Assembly (NCBI GenBank): GCA_052387905.1
Contig: JBQTIR010000020.1
Location: 62,001-126,000, forward strand
Direction of reading: 5' to 3'
From: JBQTII01 sp052387905
GTDB lineage: Bacteria; Actinomycetota; Actinomycetes; Sporichthyales; Sporichthyaceae
Length of the DNA: 64,000 bases
Of the stretch, positions 23,971 through 32,502 are shown piece after piece; position 1 is the first letter of the stretch, and every line of letters starts with the position of its first letter. The position numbers and the translations under genes were made by a program. The notes below the pieces were generated by a model that was not told the DNA's origin, did no database searches, and worked only from the letters and a program-made list of their open reading frames with translations.

Positions 23971-25203
23971 ATGGTCGATCCGGCCCGGCCCCCCGCCGCC
24001 CGTCACGCGCTGGTTCCCGACGCGACGAAGGCCCTGCCCGACGATGCCTGGATCGCGCAACTCCGTGCCGATTTCCCGGCCGAGGCCGCGCTCGACGACG
24101 TGCTGGTCCGCAAACTGCAGCGCCGCGGCCGCGACACCCACACCCGGGTCGACTTCGCCGCCCTCGGCAAGAAGCTCGAGGCGTTCCTCGCGGCGCGGGT
24201 CGACGGCGAGCTGACCGTGAGCGACCTCGCCCCGCTCGCCGGCGGGGCGTCCAAGGAGCAGTTCAGCTTCCGCCTGAACTGGGACGACGGCACTGGACGC
24301 CGGGACGACCGGATGGTGCTGCGCATGAGCCCGCCCGCCTCGGTCGTGGAGACCAGCCGCCTGCAGGAATTCCAGATGCTGCGGGCCGTGCAGGACACCC
24401 TGCCGGTGCCGCACTGCTACTGGGCTACCGAGGACCTCGCCGACTTCGGCGAGCCCGCAATCATCTCCGGCTTCGTCACCGGCGTCGCGGCTCCGACCGG
24501 CGGCACGACGGCCGCCTCGGGCATCGGCACCGGCTACACCGCGGAACTGCGCCCGACGCTGGCCACACAGTTCATCGCCCACCTCGCGGCGCTGCACACC
24601 ATCGACCCGACCGGTAAAGACCTCTCCAGCTTCGACCTGCCCGAGGTCGGCACGACCCAGGGCGCCGAGGCCATGTGCAACCGCTGGTTCCGTGTCTGGA
24701 TCGAGGACGCTCTCGAAGAGCACCCCACGATGGCGCTGGCCCGCTGGTGGCTCTGGGAGAACCTGCCGGTGCTCGACCACCTCTCCCTACTGCACGGGGA
24801 CTACCGCAACGGAAATTTCCTGTTCGACGAAGCCAGCGGGCAGATCACCTCGCTGCTGGACTGGGAGCTGGCCACGGTCGGCGACCGCCACCTCGACCTG
24901 GCTTACGCATTGCTGCCGATGTGGGGACATGACGATGAGTCAGGCATCTTCGTCAGTGCGGGGCTGATGGAGAAGAACGCCTTCATCGCCGAGTACGAAC
25001 GCGCCTCCGGGCTCACGGTCAACCTGGCGACCCTGCGCTGGTACAGCGTCCTGAACCTCTACTGGGCCACGGTCGCCTGCTACGGCTCCGGAGTGCGGGC
25101 GGCGCAGGCCAACATGACGCATCTTCAGGTGATGATGGGTTTCGTCGCCGGGTTGGCCGCGGAGTGCGTGCACACCACCAACGAGATCCTCCAGGAGGCC
25201 TGA
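23971..25203 (+). CDS. Phosphotransferase of the APH/ACAD10-like kinase family
   Basis: A 410-residue aminoglycoside-phosphotransferase-fold protein. The catalytic loop is HGDYRNGNFLFD and the metal-binding DWE follows in LLDWELATVGDRHLDLAYAL, so the kinase site is intact. An N-terminal extension of about 75 residues precedes the nucleotide-binding region (LAGGASKEQFSF). Homologues fused or linked to acyl-CoA dehydrogenases phosphorylate hydroxylated acyl-CoAs or hydroxy acids, which fits this acyl-CoA-dehydrogenase-rich context. AGAAGGA precedes the ATG at 23971. It is the first gene of a four-gene plus-strand operon. Confidence 0.85.
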   Translation: MVDPARPPAARHALVPDATKALPDDAWIAQLRADFPAEAALDDVLVRKLQRRGRDTHTRVDFAALGKKLEAFLAARVDGELTVSDLAPLAGGASKEQFSFRLNWDDGTGRRDDRMVLRMSPPASVVETSRLQEFQMLRAVQDTLPVPHCYWATEDLADFGEPAIISGFVTGVAAPTGGTTAASGIGTGYTAELRPTLATQFIAHLAALHTIDPTGKDLSSFDLPEVGTTQGAEAMCNRWFRVWIEDALEEHPTMALARWWLWENLPVLDHLSLLHGDYRNGNFLFDEASGQITSLLDWELATVGDRHLDLAYALLPMWGHDDESGIFVSAGLMEKNAFIAEYERASGLTVNLATLRWYSVLNLYWATVACYGSGVRAAQANMTHLQVMMGFVAGLAAECVHTTNEILQEA

Positions 25204-25204
25204 C

Positions 25205-25714
25205 GTGATCCCCACCGCCACCCAGCAGCTCGAGGCGATGCGCGACACCATGGCACGCTTCGTCCTCCCGGTGATCCCGGCCGAGGAGCGCTTCGCGGCC
25301 GAGCAGGCCAACCTGGTCCTCGCGTCCATCAACTGGCTGATCGATGTCAACGAGTCCCAGACCGCGTACGAGCTGCAGGAGCAGGCCGACCAGCGCGCGC
25401 TCGCCGAGGGCCTGCTCGCGCTCGGCCTCGACGGCCTCGAGGCGACCGCCGCGCTGAAGGCAGAAATCTCCGTCCGCCCGGGTGCGAGCGCCACGCTCAC
25501 CGAACTTCGCGCCCACAACCGGACCCTGAAGGCGCTGACCGCAGCGGTGCTGGAAGGGGCCCACGGCGACGCGGCATACCGGGCCGTCGCCCTGTTCAGG
25601 ACGGCCGCCACCCGCCAGGCGGCGCGTGAGCAGGCGTACTGCCGGATGACCGGCCTGGCCAAGCAGGCCACCGGATCGATCGAGGACGTACTCAAGGCAC
25701 AAGGCGATGGCTGA
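25205..25714 (+). CDS. Hypothetical helical protein
   Basis: A 169-residue protein from a GTG one base after the kinase stop codon. It is almost entirely helical (LVLASINWLIDVNESQTAYEL, EQADQRALAEGLLALGLDGLEAT), with no membrane segment or Cys-rich site. The position immediately after the APH-like kinase is the best clue: it probably works as a partner of that enzyme. Its end overlaps the next gene by eight bases. Confidence 0.7.
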   Translation: MIPTATQQLEAMRDTMARFVLPVIPAEERFAAEQANLVLASINWLIDVNESQTAYELQEQADQRALAEGLLALGLDGLEATAALKAEISVRPGASATLTELRAHNRTLKALTAAVLEGAHGDAAYRAVALFRTAATRQAAREQAYCRMTGLAKQATGSIEDVLKAQGDG

Positions 25715-26768
25715 CCTCCCCACCGAGATCCCCGAGCTCGGTATCTACATGCTGCCGGGCCGGATCAAGGACCCCGCCCGTGCGCTCTCCGAGGCCGTGC
25801 AGGCCGAGGCGCTCGGGCTGCGGACGGCCTGGCTGGCCGAGCGCTACGACATCAAGGAGATGGGCGTGCTGTGCGGGGCGATGGCCGCCCGCACCGAGCG
25901 GATCAAGATCGGTATGGGCTCGATCGCGATGGCGACCCGGCATCCGCTGATGACGGCGGCGATGTGCGCCACGATGCAGCAGACCTTCGGCAACCGCACC
26001 GTGGTCAGCCTGGCCCGCGGCCTCGACGACGTGACGACTCCGCACGGCATGGCGAAGTACACCCTGGCGGATTTCGAGGACTACTGCGGAATGCTGCTCG
26101 ACCTGTGGGCCGGCAAGACCGTGACCTACCGGGGCCCGATCGGCAACATCCCCGCCGCGAAGCTCGCCGACCCGCTGACCGCCCCGCGACCGGAGATGAC
26201 CTTCAGCTCGTGGGTGCCCGGCCCGAAGGGCATCGCGCTCACCGCGAAAATGTTCGACGGCATCATCCTCGGCTCCGAGCTCACCGCGGACGCCTGCCGC
26301 AACTCCGTCGATCAGCTGCGCAAGGCGTGCGTCGACATCGGCCGTGACCCCGCGACGCTTAAGGTCTACGCAATTGTGATCACTGCTCCGGACCTCACGC
26401 CGGAGGAGGAGAACCTGGTCGTCAACGCGCGGATCCTCACGCACCTCGGCTTCGCCGGCGTCGGCAACCACATCATGAAGGCGAACCAGTGGGACCCGGA
26501 GATCATGACCGGAATCACCGCGGACCTCGAAGGCGCGGACCAGAAGTTCCACCGCAGCCAGCTGGTGGAGATGGCCGCCGCGCTGCCGCGGCAATGGGTC
26601 GAGACCTCCTGCGTGGTCGGCGACAACGCCGACTGCGTGCGCCGACTGCACGAGTACCTCGACGCCGGCGTTGACGAGATCATTTTGCACGGCTGCGCAC
26701 CCCACCAGATCGGCGGCCTGATCGAGGAGTGGCGCCGCACCCCGCGGACTTCCGGAGGCACGGCATGA
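25707..26768 (+). CDS. LLM-class (F420-dependent) oxidoreductase
   Basis: A 353-residue luciferase-like monooxygenase-fold protein. Typical segments: GLRTAWLAERYD near residue 35, ERIKIGMGSIAMATRHP near 65-80 and the SSWVPGPKGIALTAKMFDGIILG barrel region. In actinobacteria this class mostly uses coenzyme F420 as hydride carrier, while FMN is the alternative. It would reduce or dehydrogenate a pathway intermediate. The ATG at 25707 lies inside the end of the upstream gene and its stop overlaps the next start (ATGA). Confidence 0.85.
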   Translation: MADLPTEIPELGIYMLPGRIKDPARALSEAVQAEALGLRTAWLAERYDIKEMGVLCGAMAARTERIKIGMGSIAMATRHPLMTAAMCATMQQTFGNRTVVSLARGLDDVTTPHGMAKYTLADFEDYCGMLLDLWAGKTVTYRGPIGNIPAAKLADPLTAPRPEMTFSSWVPGPKGIALTAKMFDGIILGSELTADACRNSVDQLRKACVDIGRDPATLKVYAIVITAPDLTPEEENLVVNARILTHLGFAGVGNHIMKANQWDPEIMTGITADLEGADQKFHRSQLVEMAAALPRQWVETSCVVGDNADCVRRLHEYLDAGVDEIILHGCAPHQIGGLIEEWRRTPRTSGGTA

Positions 26769-27754
26769 TCACCCACGAGGACATCGAGTTCCACACCCCC
26801 GCCGACGGCAACCCCGCGTGGGCCGAGACCAACTGGTTCGCCTTCTCCATCCCCGACTCGAAGCTGATGGGCGTGGTCTATGCGCTGAATCGCAAGACGC
26901 TCGGCTGCATGTCGGTCGAGGTCTCGATCAGCGGCGCGATGGTCGACTCCCGGTCCGAACTCCTGTACATCGATTCCCGTCATCACCTGCCGGTCGTCGA
27001 CAAGCTGTCGGACTTCACCACCGCCAACGGCCTGAGCATCCGGGCGCACAGCCCGAAGGACTACTCGATCAGCTACGCCGGCTACGACGACTTCGCCCTG
27101 CAGTTCAACTTCGAGGGCCTGCACGAGCCGTGGGACATCCACAATCCGGAGCAGAACCCCCTCGCCAAGGGCGACAGCCACGGCGGCATGGGATCGGCAT
27201 TCGGCGGACACTTCGAGGTGATGGGCCACACCACCGGCTCCATGACGCTGCGCGGGCAGACCTACGCCATCGACTGCATCGAGACGATGGACCACAGCTG
27301 GGGTGCGCGGCACGAGGTCTTCATGCCGCAGGTCGGTTGGTCGCACGCGCACTTCTCCCGCGACTTCGCCGTGACCTGGCTGAACACGTTCGACCTCGAC
27401 GCCACCGTCGAGGACCAGCAGAAGCTCTACTACGGCTACGTCCTCGACCAGGGCCAGACCTACGGCTGTACGGCCGGCACCTTCCGGACCCATCGCGTCG
27501 GCAGCCTGATCACCGGCATGGAGGTCTCGCTCACCGACATCCGCGGGAACACCTACAACCTGCGCGGCATCGGTGAGGTGGGCATGCCCATGCTGTGTTC
27601 CTCGCCGTCGGTACTGAGCACCGCCAACCTGCGCTGGACCCTGGACGACGGGCGGGTCGGTTACGGCCTGGCCACCGACTTCTACTCCCTGCAGGAGCTC
27701 TCCCGCCGGCACGGCCGGCAGTGGAAGGACCTCGCCGCGCGCGTGACGACCTGA
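26765..27754 (+). CDS. Lipocalin-like/CrtC-type beta-barrel protein (DUF7064-like)
   Basis: A 329-residue beta-rich protein with Trp- and Gly-containing strands (FNFEGLHEPWDIHNP, SMTLRGQTYAIDCIETMDHSWG). The motif DHSWG followed by HEVF resembles the signature of carotenoid 1,2-hydratase/AttH-like double lipocalins, which bind hydrophobic molecules. The assignment is by pattern only. A role as hydratase or binding protein for a lipophilic substrate would fit the P450 cluster. The ATG at 26765 overlaps the LLM stop. Confidence 0.6.
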   Translation: MITHEDIEFHTPADGNPAWAETNWFAFSIPDSKLMGVVYALNRKTLGCMSVEVSISGAMVDSRSELLYIDSRHHLPVVDKLSDFTTANGLSIRAHSPKDYSISYAGYDDFALQFNFEGLHEPWDIHNPEQNPLAKGDSHGGMGSAFGGHFEVMGHTTGSMTLRGQTYAIDCIETMDHSWGARHEVFMPQVGWSHAHFSRDFAVTWLNTFDLDATVEDQQKLYYGYVLDQGQTYGCTAGTFRTHRVGSLITGMEVSLTDIRGNTYNLRGIGEVGMPMLCSSPSVLSTANLRWTLDDGRVGYGLATDFYSLQELSRRHGRQWKDLAARVTT

Positions 27755-27759
27755 CCCGG

Positions 27760-27846
27760 TCAGGCTTCCAGCAGAGCCTTGAGGTTCTCCTGCCCGGCGT
27801 TGAACAACCCGAGCACCAGCTCACCGAGCGCGTCGGCCTCCTCCAT
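27760..27846 (-). CDS. Possible 28-residue microprotein
   Basis: ATG at 27844-27846, product MEEADALGELVLGLFNAGQ then ENLKALLEA, stop at 27760. It forms one amphipathic, acidic helix. It lies 29 bases downstream of the alpha/beta hydrolase gene on the same strand and ends five bases from the convergent lipocalin-like gene. A weak GAG-rich site precedes it (AGCGAGGATCAGCC). Composition is protein-like rather than Arg/Pro junk. It may be too short for standard gene callers. Function unknown. Confidence 0.4.
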   Translation of the reverse strand: MEEADALGELVLGLFNAGQENLKALLEA

Positions 27847-27875
27847 GGCTGATCCTCGCTCGCGAAGTCCGGCGT

Positions 27876-28601
27876 TCAGAGTGCCGCGACGATGGCCGCG
27901 ACGACCTTCGCCGGAGCGGTGATGTGCGGCGAGTGACCGTCCGGCCAGCGCTCGGTGCGCCAGGTGGGGTCGGCCTCGCACCGGGCGATCGTCGGCTCCC
28001 CGTGCGCGATCTGGAAGCCCTCGCAGCGCAGATAGGTCTTGCTCGCCACCTTCTCCCACGCCCCGGTCAGCGGGATCGGGTCCGCGAAGGCGGCCAGCGG
28101 GTGGTCGCTCATCCGGCGGTTGAACCACGCCTGGTCGTCCGCGTCCTCGATACCGAAGCCGGCCGCGTCGAACGGCGGGCCGGCCGGAATGCGCCAGCCC
28201 TCGCCCTTTTCCGCCGCCTGCGAGCGGAACAGGTCCGGCACCCCTTGGGTGTCGCCCATGAAGTCGAACATCGACTGGCCGGGCGCGGGCAGCGAGGCGT
28301 CGAGGTAGACCAGGGCCGCCACCTTGTCGGGCGCCGCGTCGGCAGCGGCGGTGATCACGGTGCCGCCGGCGCTGTGCCCGACGAGGACGACGTCGCTCAG
28401 CTCCTCGGCCTCGATGATGCCGAGGACGTCTGCCACGTGGGTCTGGAAGTTCACCGTCGGAGAGAGCAGATGGGCCCGGTCCCCCAGGCCGGTCAGCGAC
28501 GGCGCGAAGACGCGCCAGCCCTGCGCGCGGAGTGGCTCGGCGACGCGCGTCCAGCACCAGCCCCCCTCGAAGCCGCCGTGGACAAGGATCGCGGTCTTCA
28601 T
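27876..28601 (-). CDS. Alpha/beta hydrolase
   Basis: A 241-residue alpha/beta hydrolase. The oxyanion motif is VHGGFEGGWCW (residues 8-18), the nucleophile elbow GHSAGG gives the Ser, and a late His is in DGHSPHIT. The family hydrolyses esters, lactones or C-C bonds. Its ATG overlaps the stop of the P450 gene (ATGA), so it is made together with that P450. Ester or lactone cleavage after a P450 oxidation is the natural guess. Confidence 0.88.
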   Translation of the reverse strand: MKTAILVHGGFEGGWCWTRVAEPLRAQGWRVFAPSLTGLGDRAHLLSPTVNFQTHVADVLGIIEAEELSDVVLVGHSAGGTVITAAADAAPDKVAALVYLDASLPAPGQSMFDFMGDTQGVPDLFRSQAAEKGEGWRIPAGPPFDAAGFGIEDADDQAWFNRRMSDHPLAAFADPIPLTGAWEKVASKTYLRCEGFQIAHGEPTIARCEADPTWRTERWPDGHSPHITAPAKVVAAIVAAL

Positions 28602-29779
28602 GCCGACACCTTCCGGTCGAAGATCAGGGGCAGTTCCACCATGTGCCGCGTGCTGCCGGTCTCGTAACGGGGCTCGAAGCCCTCGGGCACGGCGAAGTCC
28701 GGAATCCGGGTGAGGAACTGGTCGTAGCCGACGTTGATGGCCATCCGGGCGAGTGGCTGCCCGATGCAGCGGTGCACGCCGGAGCCGAAGGCCAGGTGCT
28801 TGACCGCTCGCCGGGTGACGTCGATGCGGTCGGGGTCCTCGCAGACCGCGGGGTCGCGGCTGGCCGCACCGAAGGAGAGCAGGATGCGGTCCCCGGCGGC
28901 GATCTTCACCCCGCCGATCTCGGCGTCGGTCGTGGTCCGGCGGGCCATCAGCGGCACCCCGAGGAACAGGCGAAGGAACTCTTCAACGGCCTTCGGCAGC
29001 TTGCTGCGGTCCTCGACCAGCAGCTTGCGGTCGGCCGGAGTGGTCGCCAGGTGGTACAGGCCGCCGGAGAACGCGTACCCGGTGGTCCCGATACCACCGA
29101 TGGTCAGCTGGCACATGGTGCCGACCTTGTCCATCCAGCCGTAGCCCTCGTGCTCGAACGCGAGCAGGGCGTCGACGATGTCCCCGCGCGGCGGCGCGGA
29201 CTGACGCTGCTTCAGGTACTCCTCGATCTTCACCATGCCCCGGGCGAAGTTGTCCGGCCGCTCCTGCGGCGGGGCAACGAAGCTGAAACACCCGAGCAGA
29301 TAGGGCATGTCCGCCGGTTCCATGCCGGCGATCAGGGACGAGAAGACGAACTGCGGCAGGGGCTCGGCGAAGCGGCTGACCAGCTCGACCTCCCCGTCGC
29401 CGATGAAGGAATCGATGAGCTGGTCGGCGTACTCACGTACGGCGGCCTCCAGTCCCGGCATCACGCGCGGGCTGAGGAAGGGGTCCAGCACCTTGCGCAG
29501 GGCCTGTTGCAGCGGCGGGTCGGTCTCGGCCGGGAAGAAGTACGGCATGCCCTCCGGGCGGTTCACCATGAACCCGTCGGCGGAGGAGAAGCTCCGCCAG
29601 TCCTTCGCGCACTCCACGACGTCGGCGTAGGCGTTGATGACCCAGTAGCCCTCGCCCTCCTCGCTGCGCGCCACGGGGCAGCGGGCATGCAGGTCGGGAA
29701 TGATCTCGTCCCACCGTGCTGACAGTTCCGGGTCGGCGAGCGCGAAGTCGCTGGCGTAGTCCCGCGCAAAATCGGTCAT
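28598..29779 (-). CDS. Cytochrome P450 (paralogue of the P450 at 12336)
   Basis: A 393-residue P450. The haem loop is FGSGVHRCIGQP (Cys338), ExxR is E267-FLR, and the I-helix GGIGTTGYAF is at 228-237. It is the same length as the P450 at 12336 and largely identical to it. Both begin a transcription unit, or nearly so, under the same 20-base box, and each has a GntR paralogue at hand. This looks like duplication of a P450-regulator module within the cluster, followed by acquisition of a different downstream partner (here an alpha/beta hydrolase). Confidence 0.92.
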   Translation of the reverse strand: MTDFARDYASDFALADPELSARWDEIIPDLHARCPVARSEEGEGYWVINAYADVVECAKDWRSFSSADGFMVNRPEGMPYFFPAETDPPLQQALRKVLDPFLSPRVMPGLEAAVREYADQLIDSFIGDGEVELVSRFAEPLPQFVFSSLIAGMEPADMPYLLGCFSFVAPPQERPDNFARGMVKIEEYLKQRQSAPPRGDIVDALLAFEHEGYGWMDKVGTMCQLTIGGIGTTGYAFSGGLYHLATTPADRKLLVEDRSKLPKAVEEFLRLFLGVPLMARRTTTDAEIGGVKIAAGDRILLSFGAASRDPAVCEDPDRIDVTRRAVKHLAFGSGVHRCIGQPLARMAINVGYDQFLTRIPDFAVPEGFEPRYETGSTRHMVELPLIFDRKVSA

Positions 29780-29791
29780 GGCGCCAGCCTG

Positions 29792-29811
29792 CCATATCTG
29801 GGGTCATCATT
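29792..29811. promoter_or_regulatory. Shared regulatory box upstream of the fourth P450, copy 2
   Basis: CCATATCTGGGGTCATCATT lies 13-32 bases upstream of the P450 start. It matches the box at 14236-14255 in 18 of 20 bases. Read toward the P450, a -10-like TAGTAAT immediately precedes ATGATGACCCCAG, so the box overlaps the expected transcription start, a usual place for a repressor operator. Confidence 0.55.
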
Positions 29812-29854
29812 ACTATGGTCCGGGTCGGCCGATCACCCCGACGCGGAAGGCCTC

Positions 29855-30628
29855 CTACAGCCCGTACATCTCCCAGGTCAGTACCTCGTCCATGAGATGG
29901 CGGTAGTTCTTCTCAAAATAGATGCGGGTGTCGTCCATGTGCTTCTGCATCGCGGCTTGGGCCTGGGCGGGATCGCCGGACTCGATCCCCGCGCACACGT
30001 CCTCATGGGCTTGCCACACCAGCTTGCGGAAGCGCCGGGGGTAGTCCGCCCCGAGCACGGTGCCGTCGGTGATCCAGTGCAGGGAGTTGATGCAGTAGCC
30101 GAACAGGGCGTTCTCCGAGCCCCAGCCGACGAGAGAGTGGAAGCGGCGGTTCTCGTCGAGGAACGCGTCGAGGTCATCGAGATTGCGCGACATGTCGTCG
30201 ACCGACTGACGAAGATCGGCCAAGACCGCCGGGTCGGCGTGCTCGCAGCAGAGCCGGGCGGTGATCGGCTCGAGCAGCTGGCGGGTCTCGATGACCGCCC
30301 GAAACGGGGTGTCGGCGAACTGCATCAGCAGGGCCAGCGTGCTGGCGAGGTGGCGGGAATCCGGCGACGTGACGACCGGGCCGCCGCCGGGGCCCGGACG
30401 GATCGTCAGGACCCCCTGCAACTCCAGAACGCGAAGCGCCTCACGCAGGGTGTTGCGACCGACGTTGTACTTGACCAGCATGTCCCGCTCCGGGGGCAGC
30501 TGGGCTCCCGGCCCCAGACCGCGACGGCGAATGTCCTGCACGATCGCGTGCGCGATCACGGTGGCGCGCTTGGGCGGCATGCTCGGCCGGGCAGAACGCG
30601 CGGTGACATCCTTGCCCGGACTGCTCAT
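29855..30628 (-). CDS. GntR/FadR-family transcriptional regulator, copy 2
   Basis: A 257-residue regulator of the same subfamily as the one at 15384. The winged helix contains LPPERDMLVKYNVGRNTLRE and the FCD domain contains MQFADTPFRAVIETRQLLEP. The recognition segment is identical in the two proteins. I prefer the ATG at 30626-30628 because GGGAGG lies nine bases before it. An ATG at 30637 would sit directly on that site. The C-terminus MDEVLTWEMYGL mirrors that of copy 1. It lies downstream of and in the same direction as the hypothetical regulatory targets, with the P450 promoter following it. Confidence 0.88.
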   Translation of the reverse strand: MSSPGKDVTARSARPSMPPKRATVIAHAIVQDIRRRGLGPGAQLPPERDMLVKYNVGRNTLREALRVLELQGVLTIRPGPGGGPVVTSPDSRHLASTLALLMQFADTPFRAVIETRQLLEPITARLCCEHADPAVLADLRQSVDDMSRNLDDLDAFLDENRRFHSLVGWGSENALFGYCINSLHWITDGTVLGADYPRRFRKLVWQAHEDVCAGIESGDPAQAQAAMQKHMDDTRIYFEKNYRHLMDEVLTWEMYGL

Positions 30629-30745
30629 GGCGGACATCCTCCCAGGCAGGACGTCATTTCCGTGGGATCACGCCGAGGAGTGGGGCCCGTCCCACGACAC
30701 CCACGCGTGCGCGGGCGTCGCTGTCGGCGCGACCGCACCTAGTGA

Positions 30746-30769
30746 CGCCAGCACTGAACGGGGCTGGCG
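30746..30769. terminator. Weak hairpin after the DUF3800 gene
   Basis: CGCCAGC (30746-30752) and GCTGGCG (30763-30769) form a seven-base-pair stem with a ten-base loop in the 243-base gap between the GntR gene and the DUF3800 gene. No T-tract follows. It could end transcription of the DUF3800 gene, which runs toward it. Nothing else is recognisable in the gap. Confidence 0.3.
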
Positions 30770-30871
30770 TTCCCCGCACGGTGGACGTACTCTGGTGATG
30801 CCTGCGGCAATAGCTGCAGGAAGTGAGCCCGGCAGGCTTCCGGACGGTGGCTGAGCCGGGCTTCGCGCTGC

Positions 30872-31399
30872 TCAAAGCCGATACACGCCGCGGACCAGCG
30901 GACGGATGCGATCTTTCCACCTCCCACCGTGTGTCCAGCACCAGGCCGCAGCATCCGCGACCCAGAGCAGTGGCTCGGACCTCGCCGGCAGGTGCTCGTA
31001 GCTCAGTAGATCGACGAGGCCCTCCTGGCGAACCGCCGAATACAGCACGCCCTGGTCGAACGCGACGAGAGAGTCGTCCTGCTCCAGGACAAGCCGTTGC
31101 CCGTCGATCCGCCCGAGTTCGGCCGCCAGCCTCTGCAGGCACGCCCGGCGAGCGAGCTTCTCGTCGGCGATCGCGGATGCGTCGTAGATGTCCAAGACCA
31201 CCGCGCTCCCGCAGATCGCGCTGATGATCTCCCCGCGCCGGCTCGTCCGTTCCTTCGTGAAGTGCACTCGTGACTGGCCCTTCATGCACAGCCCTCGCAT
31301 CGTTGCTCGAACCGCCGCCAGATCTCGCGGCGCGACGACCGCGGCCACGAGCACCAGGCCGCGGTGCTTGGACTCGTCGACGAAGGCGTGCGCTGACAC
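30872..31399 (-). CDS. DUF3800-like protein
   Basis: About 175 residues from a GTG at 31397-31399 (an in-frame GTG at 31423 is an alternative). An N-terminal strand with acidic residues (AFVDESKHRGLVLVAAVV), HFTKE in the middle and a buried Asp (LLWVADAAAWCWTHGG) match DUF3800 proteins, which have an RNase H-like layout and are common in defence- and mobile-element regions. The catalytic-type Asp and Glu appear present, but function is not established for the family. It stands alone, at the edge of a region of broken genes. Confidence 0.65.
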   Translation of the reverse strand: MSAHAFVDESKHRGLVLVAAVVAPRDLAAVRATMRGLCMKGQSRVHFTKERTSRRGEIISAICGSAVVLDIYDASAIADEKLARRACLQRLAAELGRIDGQRLVLEQDDSLVAFDQGVLYSAVRQEGLVDLLSYEHLPARSEPLLWVADAAAWCWTHGGRWKDRIRPLVRGVYRL

Positions 31400-31415
31400 G
31401 GCGGCCAGTCTCGCC

Positions 31416-31445
31416 GGGGGCACTGACAAACGGGGCGCGAAACTT
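31416..31445. repeat. Imperfect 30-bp direct repeat, left copy
   Basis: GGGGGcACTGACAAACG followed by GGGCGCGAAACTT. The copy at 39434-39462 differs by one indel and three substitutions (26 of 30 positions match). The left copy lies just upstream of the DUF3800 gene and the right copy directly abuts the tRNA-Thr gene. Together they bracket the decayed region. Confidence 0.6.
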
Positions 31446-31568
31446 CTTTGACAAGACCATTGACAGCACGGCGAAACACGGCAACCAGAGATCCTCGAAT
31501 CGAACGGGCTCGGGACCGATGACGCCAGCTGGGAACCGAGCGGGGTTCTGTGCTCGGGCTGCACCCTG

Positions 31569-31781
31569 CTAGGGGTACCGGAAGAGGTCCCAGAAGCCGA
31601 TCGCCAGGTCGGGGCGGTTTCCGCCGACACTGAGCAGGCCGAGGGCGATGGCCTGGTAGCGGCTGAGCCGGCCGGTACCGACCATGAGGAAGGCCACGGG
31701 GTCGGCGCAGATCGTGGCGTCCACCGGGAAGGCGCCGGCCTCCTCTAGACCGAAGGCACCGTCGGTGAACCGCACGGTCAT
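31569..31781 (-). pseudogene. Detached C-terminal (SCP2-like) part of the maleylpyruvate isomerase-like gene
   Basis: 70 residues from the ATG at 31779-31781: MTVRFTDGAFGLEEAG through VDATICADPVAFLMVGTGRLS to the end at FRYP. This is the SCP2-like C-terminal domain normally fused to the mycothiol-dependent isomerase-type N-terminal domain (TIGR03083 family). Here it is in another frame from the N-terminal part, and its ATG overlaps the TGA of that part (ATGA). So it is either a fragment left by a one-base frameshift or a rare case of the two domains made as separate, coupled chains. Confidence 0.6.
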
Positions 31782-32371
31782 GTCCCCGATCCCCGCAGTT
31801 CGATCCCGAAGCCGGCGGAGAGTCCCCGGGTCGTCTCGGGGTCGAGCACGAACCCGAACACCGGGGCGTAGGCGGCCAGCACCAGCTCGGTGGCGGCCGG
31901 GTCGAGCGGCCAGGGCCGGCCGATGGCGGTGGCGATGTCGTAGCCGTGGAGCAGGGCCTCGCCGAGCAGCACCCCGGCGATGCCCGCCACCGTGTACGGG
32001 TTCTGGCCGTGCATGACCACCGGGGTGTCGCCGGGGATGTCGCTGGTGGCGTCGAGGAAGCCCTCCATGGCGTCGACGAAGAGCCGGGACAGCTTCCCCG
32101 GATCGGTCTCCACGATGTCGGCGTTCCGCCGGGTGAACTCGGCGTGGAGATAGCTCGGCTCCGTGCTCTGGTAGGGCGCCGGCACGCCCTGGGCCATGTC
32201 GGTGTGCACGCTGCCGGCCAGGACCAGGTGGGCGGCGAAGTCCCGTACGGTCCACGGGCTGTTGGGCGCGAGGGCCATGGGATCGGGAATCGAAGCGATC
32301 AGTTCGGCGGCGCTCTCGGTGGCGCCGGCGAGGGCGTCCCGGGTCTGGCCCAGCAGCTCGGTGGCGTCCAT
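31778..32371 (-). CDS. Maleylpyruvate isomerase-like (DinB/MDMPI, TIGR03083) N-terminal part
   Basis: 197 residues from the ATG at 32369-32371, preceded by GAGGGAG. N-terminal MDMPI/DinB-type four-helix bundle: LIASIPDPMALAPNSPWTVR, DFAAHLVLAG with the metal-type His, and a second His in LLGEALLHGYDIATAIGRP. Relatives use mycothiol or act as metal-dependent transferases. The chain stops at GFGIELRGSGT, exactly where the family continues into the SCP2-like domain, which lies in the next frame (31569-31781). It diverges from the regulator at 32503. Confidence 0.7.
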   Translation of the reverse strand: MDATELLGQTRDALAGATESAAELIASIPDPMALAPNSPWTVRDFAAHLVLAGSVHTDMAQGVPAPYQSTEPSYLHAEFTRRNADIVETDPGKLSRLFVDAMEGFLDATSDIPGDTPVVMHGQNPYTVAGIAGVLLGEALLHGYDIATAIGRPWPLDPAATELVLAAYAPVFGFVLDPETTRGLSAGFGIELRGSGT

Positions 32372-32502
32372 GACGCATGCTCCCTCTCGTCTCTGCCGGG
32401 GCCGTCGACCCGGGCGTGCTGCCACTGTGCGCGCCCCACCTTTCACGGACCTGTCGCCGCTCGGTCCGCCCCCGGTACGCTCCCGGCCGAGAGGGTGCAG
32501 CC

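Noticed and set aside
28532..29722. Plus-strand 396-codon frame opposite the fourth P450
   Set aside because: Same kind of antisense shadow occurs opposite the paralogous P450 (12399-13577), explained by shared codon bias, not by a conserved protein.
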